The notes below the pieces were generated by a model. That model searched no databases, had not been told where the DNA came from, and saw only the letters and a list, made by a program, of their open reading frames with translations. Positions 59,799 through 64,000 of a stretch of 64,000 nucleotides of DNA are shown here, piece by piece; position 1 is the stretch's first letter, and each line of letters opens with the position of its first letter. The stretch is from Streptomyces sp. P3 (GTDB taxonomy: Bacteria > Actinomycetota > Actinomycetes > Streptomycetales > Streptomycetaceae), in assembly GCA_016893485.2 (NCBI GenBank), contig JAFEKX020000001.1, positions 7,643,501-7,707,500 on the forward strand. Reading direction: 5' to 3'. The position numbers were made by a program, and so were the translations under genes.

Positions 59799-59995
59799 GA
59801 GTCTCCTCACTGGGTTGCCGGTGGGGGTCGCGCGGGTGTGGGGGGTGCAACGGGGTCGCGGGACCGACCCCGTATGCCCGGGCGAGCGGCACACCCATAA
59901 GCTAGAACCCGGTGCACCCTGCTCCCAATGAGGGAACCCCTAGGGGAGTTGGGCAGGGAAAACCCTCGGTCGCCGCACAGTAAACCCGTAGGTCC

Positions 59996-62809
59996 TCAGT
60001 TCGGACGGCGCCCCGCCGCCAGTCGGACGATATCCACCCGGGAGCGGATCCCCAGCTTGCGGTAGACCCGGGTCAGGGTCGCCTCGACCGTCTTGACGCT
60101 GATGAACAGCCGGGCGGCGATCTCCCGGTTGGTGGCGCCCTCCATGACGAGCGCGGCGACCTGACGCTCCATCGAGGCCAGCCCGTCGAGCCCTTCGAGG
60201 GTCGGCGCGGGCGTGGGCACCGGCGCGGGCTCCGGCGGGCGCGCCACGGCGGCCTCGTCCACCTGCCGCAGCCAGGGCAGCGCCCGGCACCGCCGGAACA
60301 GCCGGGTCGCCTCGTCGTAGGACGTCGGTCCTGGCTGTCCGGTCCGCAGCGACGCCAGCGCGAAGGCGGCGCGCGCCTCCTCCAGGCCGTAGCCCAGCTT
60401 GGCGAGGCGGTACTGAACGGACGTCAGCTGCGCCACGGCGGCGTCGTGTTCGCCGCGTTCCGCGCGCACCAGGGCCTCGGCGCGGTCGAGGACGGCGAGG
60501 ACGCTCTCGCGGCCCAGCCGCAGCGCGCGCTCCCGGGTCACGTCGATGACGTCCTGGGCCTCGGCGCTCTCGCCGATCCGGACGAGGGCCTCGGCGAGGT
60601 CACCGTGCCAGCGGCCCCGGGCCGGGTCGGTGACCCCGAGGGCCTGCTCCAGTTCGCGGACCCGGCGCAGCGAGCGGACGGTCCCGTGGGCGTCCCCGGC
60701 GACCAACTGGGCGTATCCCAGGGCCCCGAGGGCACGGGACAGATACATCTGGTCGCCGTCCTCCTCGGCGTGCTCGACCGCCTCCCGGGCGAGGGCCAGC
60801 GCCTCGTCCACGTCACCGCCGGAGGCCTCGGCGAGCGCGGTGAGCATCGCGGACGCGGTCTGCCCGATGCCGGAGTCGCGGGCCAGCCGGAGCCCTTCGC
60901 GGGCCAGGTCGAGGGCGCGGCCGCAGTGCCCGGAGCGCAGTTCGGTCTCGGCGAAGCCGCGCAGGAAGTGCACCTCGCTCTCCACCGACCCGCGCCGCCG
61001 CACCTCGCGCAGCAGCGCGGTGATGGTCGCGCGGGCCTCGGGCAGCTGATCGCTCATCACCAGCCAGCGGAACCGGGCCGAGCCCGCGCCGTTGTGATGG
61101 CACGCCACCCTCGGGTCCTGGGGCTCCTTCAGGGCGCGCTTGATGGTCAGGGGTGCGTCGGGGTGGCCCATCAGGGTCTCGGTCTGCGCCTGGAAGGAGA
61201 GCGCGAGGAGTTCGGTGCGCCGGTCGCCTGCGCGCGCGGCGAGCTCGGCGGAGCGCGCGGTCTCGGCGCGGGCCTCGGCGAAGTCGCCCTCGACCAGCAG
61301 GGCGCGCCAGGCCAGTTGGTAGCGGACCAGGGCGAGCAGCCGGGGTCGTCGCCCGCGTCGGCGAGGGCCTGCGGGAAGACGGCGTCGACGTCCGCCATGG
61401 AGTGGCCGGCGGTGTCGATCACGATGATCCAGGCCCGCACCCGCTCGGCGGCCACCGAGGTCCGGGTCAGCACCTCGCGCGCGATGTCCCGGGCGAGGTC
61501 CAGCTCCCCGGCGGTGATCGCGTCCTCGGCGGCCTGCAACCTGCGCTCGTCCGGGCCCGGCACGCTGTCGCCGGGGGTGTGCCGGGCGGCGAGCAGTCCG
61601 AGCGAGGCGGCGACCGAGGGCGCCCCCGGTCGCGGGCCAGGGTCGCGGCCTCGGCGAGGCGGGCGGCGACCTCCGGGTCGGTGCCGGTGGTGGCCAGGGC
61701 GAGATGCCGGGCGCGCTCGATGGGGTCGGAGGCCGCCGTCGACAGCGCCGCGTGCGCGGCCCGCCGCTCCTGCGCGGGCGCCTCCGCGTACAACGCGGCT
61801 GAGATCAGCGGATGCGCGAACCGTACGGCGGGGCCCTCGGGTTCCGTTGCCAGCAGGCCGAGTTCGGCCGCCTGGGCGGTCTCCGCCTCCGCGTTCTCCC
61901 GGCCGGCCGTCTGGAGCAGGGCGACCGTGGGACGGGCGCCCGCGCTCGCGACCAGCAGCGTGCGGCGCGCCTCGGCGGGCAGCATGTCGAGCCGGCTCAG
62001 CACCAACGCGCGTAGCGACGTCGGCACGGGCAGCGGCTCGCCGGGTCTCGGCGGGGTGGGGTTCTCGGCCAGGGCGCGGCCCAACTCCAGCGCGAACAAG
62101 GGGTTTCCGCCGCTCGTACGGTGGATCTCGCGGACCGTGGAGCGCGGCAGCCCGGCGTACCCGCGATGGTCGAGCAGCCCGGACACCTGCGCCCGGGACA
62201 GCGGACTGAGCCGGAACGCGAGGGTGTCCGGCGGCGACGCGCTCAGATACCGGTCGTACTCCTGGCCCTCGGTGCGCACCGCGAACACCATCTGCACCTG
62301 CGTGTCCCCGAGCCGCCGCGCCGCGAACCCGAGCAACTCCGCGCTGGCCGGGTCCAGCCACTGCAGATCGTCGGCTACGACGAGGACGGGACCGTCGGCC
62401 GCGAGGGCGCGCAGCGCGGACAGGACGGCCAGGCGCAGGGCGAGTCCGTCGCGCTGGAGGGAGGACTCGCCGCGTCCGGTGAGCGCGGATTCCAGTGCCG
62501 TGCGCTGTGCGGCGGGCAGCCGCTCGGACACCTCGTCCAGGACCAGACCAAGGAGGTCGGCGAGGGCCAGGAAGGGAGATGCGATTCGGACTCCGTGGCC
62601 GAGCAGCGCAACACGGTCCGCGCCGTCTCGCCGTATTCCGCGGCCAACGCCCGCAGGAGGGTCGACTTTCCTATTCCGGCGGGGCCGTGGAGCAGCACAC
62701 TGCCGCCCTCCGCGAGCTGGTCACGGGCGGCGGAGAACATCTCCTCCCGGCCGATGACCAGGTCGGGGCGGCATCTGGCAGGCTCCTTGAAGTCCCGTCG
62801 CACGGTCAC
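59996..62809 (-). CDS. large ATP-binding LuxR regulator (LAL family)
   Basis: About 935 residues. N-terminal AAA/NB-ARC-like ATPase: Walker A GPAGIGKST, Walker B region VLVVADDLQWLDPAS. A long TPR-like helical middle follows (AEDAITAGELDLARDIAREV, DLAREGLRLARDSGIGQTAS and others). C-terminal LuxR HTH: GLASMERQVAALVMEGATNR, EIAARLFISVKTVEATLTRV, YRKLGIRSRVDIVRLAAG. GTG 62809 follows gggagcg. The frame changes at about 62565, 61625 and 61340. Such proteins often activate secondary-metabolite or hydrolase genes; target unknown. Confidence 0.88.
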
Positions 62810-62980
62810 CGCTCCCCTCGTGTGTCGTGTCCGGGCCAATATTAGGCAATCAGTCCTTGAAATTCGGATGGACGGGGTCGTGAGGGAAATAACAACGGGG
62901 CGGCATCAGGAAATTCAAAGCTCCGATGAATGAATAGACGCTCGCCACGGAAGCCCGCTCCGGAGGCACCGCGACCTCTC

Positions 62981-63811
62981 TCACGGCAGCACCCCCGCCC
63001 GCCGCGCCGCCACCACGGCCTCCCCGCGGGTGTGCGCCCCGAGCCTCCGCATCGCCGAGCGCAGATACCCCTTCACCGTCTCCGCCCGCAGCCCGAGCCG
63101 CTCCGCCGCCACCGCGTTCGTCGCCCCCGCCGCCACACACGCCAGGACGTCCAGCTCCCGGGGTGTCAGCCCGACCTCACCGGTGGCCGCCTCCGCCGTC
63201 AACAGGCCGCAGGCGTCCAGCAGTTCGGCCCGCAACGCCGGGTCCGCGATGCGCGGGGCCAGCGCCCGCAGCGCCGTGTGCGCCTCCCGCACCTGCTCCC
63301 ACACCGCGCTCGCCGCCGGGTCGGGGGCCGGCGCCGGACGCGCCGCGCTCAGCAGCTCCCGCACCTCCTCCCGTACGACCAGGGCCTGTTCGACGTCCCG
63401 GGCGGCCTCCATCGCCGCGCTCAGCATCCGGTCGCCGAGCGGCTGGGCGGTGCGCAGCGCGCCGTAGAGGACACCGCGGACGCGGCGGCGTACGACGACC
63501 GGGACCGCGAGGATCGCGCGCAGGCCCTCGGCGGCGACCGGGGCGTCGTACTCGTGGCTGATCTGGCGGGAGGCGGAGTAGTCGAGGACGGCGCACGGGC
63601 GGGCGAGGGCGACCGCCTTGCCGCCGAGGCCGTTGCCCGAGCAGACCGCGAGGGCGCGCAGGGCGGGGGTCGCGGTGCCGCTCAGTTCGCTGATGCGCAT
63701 CTGCCGGCCGGACTCCACCAGGCCGCCGAAGGCGACCGGCAGCCCCGTGCCGCGCCGGAGCCGGACCAGCGCCGACTGAATCTCCACCATCCCTGCCGCG
63801 TCCGTCGTCAC
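62981..63811 (-). CDS. LuxR-type regulator with GAF domain
   Basis: 277 residues, intact. The N-terminal half is GAF-like (LRRGTGLPVAFGGLVESGRQ, LAVCSGNGLGGKAVALARPC, GLRAILAVPVVVRRRVRGVL). The C-terminal HTH reads LTPRELDVLACVAAGATNAV, AAERLGLRAETVKGYLRSAM. It is divergent from an acyl-CoA synthetase-like gene (start 63937); this pairing is conserved in streptomycetes. It may control the ligase. Confidence 0.85.
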   Translation of the reverse strand: MTTDAAGMVEIQSALVRLRRGTGLPVAFGGLVESGRQMRISELSGTATPALRALAVCSGNGLGGKAVALARPCAVLDYSASRQISHEYDAPVAAEGLRAILAVPVVVRRRVRGVLYGALRTAQPLGDRMLSAAMEAARDVEQALVVREEVRELLSAARPAPAPDPAASAVWEQVREAHTALRALAPRIADPALRAELLDACGLLTAEAATGEVGLTPRELDVLACVAAGATNAVAAERLGLRAETVKGYLRSAMRRLGAHTRGEAVVAARRAGVLP

Positions 63812-63848
63812 CCGCTCGCCCCTTCATTGCGGCCGTCCTGCTGCACAC

Positions 63849-63864
63849 ACCCCCGTACGGGGGT
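63849..63864. promoter_or_regulatory. 16-bp palindrome acccccgtacgggggt
   Basis: A perfect palindrome between the GAF-LuxR gene and the divergent ligase, 38 bp before the former and 73 bp before the latter start. Likely operator for the GAF-LuxR protein. Shares its core with the palindrome at 14093-14104. Confidence 0.55.
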
Positions 63865-63936
63865 AGTGAGACCCACATCACGGATTACACGATGTCAGAG
63901 GGCCGCCCGGCAATGGTCCGGTACTGAGGAGGACAG

Positions 63937-64000
63937 ATGACGACGGCGAGTGAGTCGTTCCGTAGTGCGCGGGATTTCCTGTTGGCACATCGCGAGGACT
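63937..64000 (+). CDS. AMP-binding acyl-CoA synthetase, start only
   Basis: ATG 63937 follows gaggaggac, a strong ribosome site. The visible residues (TTASESFRSARDFLLAHRED) match the start of a group of Streptomyces AMP-binding ligases (FRxARDFLLxHRED). Truncated by the window edge; function by similarity of the N-terminus only. Confidence 0.6.
   Translation, partial: MTTASESFRSARDFLLAHRED

Noticed and set aside
59009..62809. Regulated secondary-metabolite cluster under the LAL regulator
   Set aside because: No biosynthetic core enzyme occurs in the window; only a protease is adjacent.

Overview
The window comes from a high-GC actinomycete, almost certainly a Streptomyces chromosome. The evidence is GC-saturated third codon positions on both strands, frequent GTG starts, and families typical of that genus: an SAV_915-type protein, a DUF2637 membrane protein, a PucR regulator, a large ATP-binding LuxR regulator (LAL type), a RsbW-like ATPase, a SigE-family sigma factor and a Tat-exported phosphatase. 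It also carries an IdeR/DmdR-type iron box, a DasR-like palindrome and a cobalamin riboswitch. Everything looks like ordinary chromosomal core and conserved accessory content; I see no IS element, prophage, CRISPR array, tRNA, rRNA or antibiotic gene cluster.

Most genes, including obvious housekeeping ones (metE, mutA, mutB, lysA, the xdh genes, poxB, corA), are split by one or more single-base frame changes, usually at short G or C runs. The consistent explanation is uncorrected indels in a long-read consensus, so I annotate each split gene as one CDS and state where the frame changes. About a dozen genes read through cleanly (for example the FhuF-like protein, meaB, the SigE-family sigma factor, the HxlR regulator with its oxidoreductase, one LysE exporter and the GAF-LuxR regulator).

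Layout. 0-2.5 kb: a 20-bp tandem repeat tract, then an Ada-AlkA fusion overlapping an O6-alkylguanine methyltransferase (alkylation damage). 2.5-12.8 kb: flavin/F420 oxidoreductase, secreted SGNH hydrolase, DUF456 and LuxR-type proteins, a PP2C-like protein, a PoxB-type ThDP enzyme, a membrane HTH protein, a secreted protein and an anti-sigma-like ATPase. 12.8-17.2 kb: DUF2637 protein, iron-regulated FhuF-like reductase, GntR/FCD regulator and a TPR-like protein. 17.3-26 kb: purine catabolism, with PucR divergent from FAD, 2Fe-2S and molybdopterin subunits of a xanthine dehydrogenase, followed by an AzgA-like permease and XdhC. 26-32.4 kb: Ser/Thr kinase with a PQQ-repeat sensor, LysE exporter, polysaccharide deacetylase and a phosphatase. 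32.4-40.3 kb: a B12-centred block, with metE under a cobalamin riboswitch beside mutA-mutB-meaB. 40.5-49.7 kb: lysA, SAV_915, universal stress protein, Tat phosphatase, lipoprotein, sigma factor with a repeat-rich membrane partner, and two glycosyltransferases. 49.7-54.4 kb: regulators and an oxidoreductase mixed with gene remnants. 54.4-64 kb: CorA, AlkZ-like protein, LysE/LysR pair, tautomerase, trypsin-like protease, LAL regulator, and a GAF-LuxR regulator divergent from an acyl-CoA synthetase that runs off the window.

I did not find a clear undescribed system. The items most worth a second look are the Ada-AlkA protein whose glycosylase half has lost its recognisable catalytic parts and ends in a Gln-His repeat, the hexapeptide-repeat membrane protein paired with a SigE-family sigma factor, the AT-rich dyad before the deacetylase, and the DasR-like site before the methylmalonyl-CoA mutase operon.
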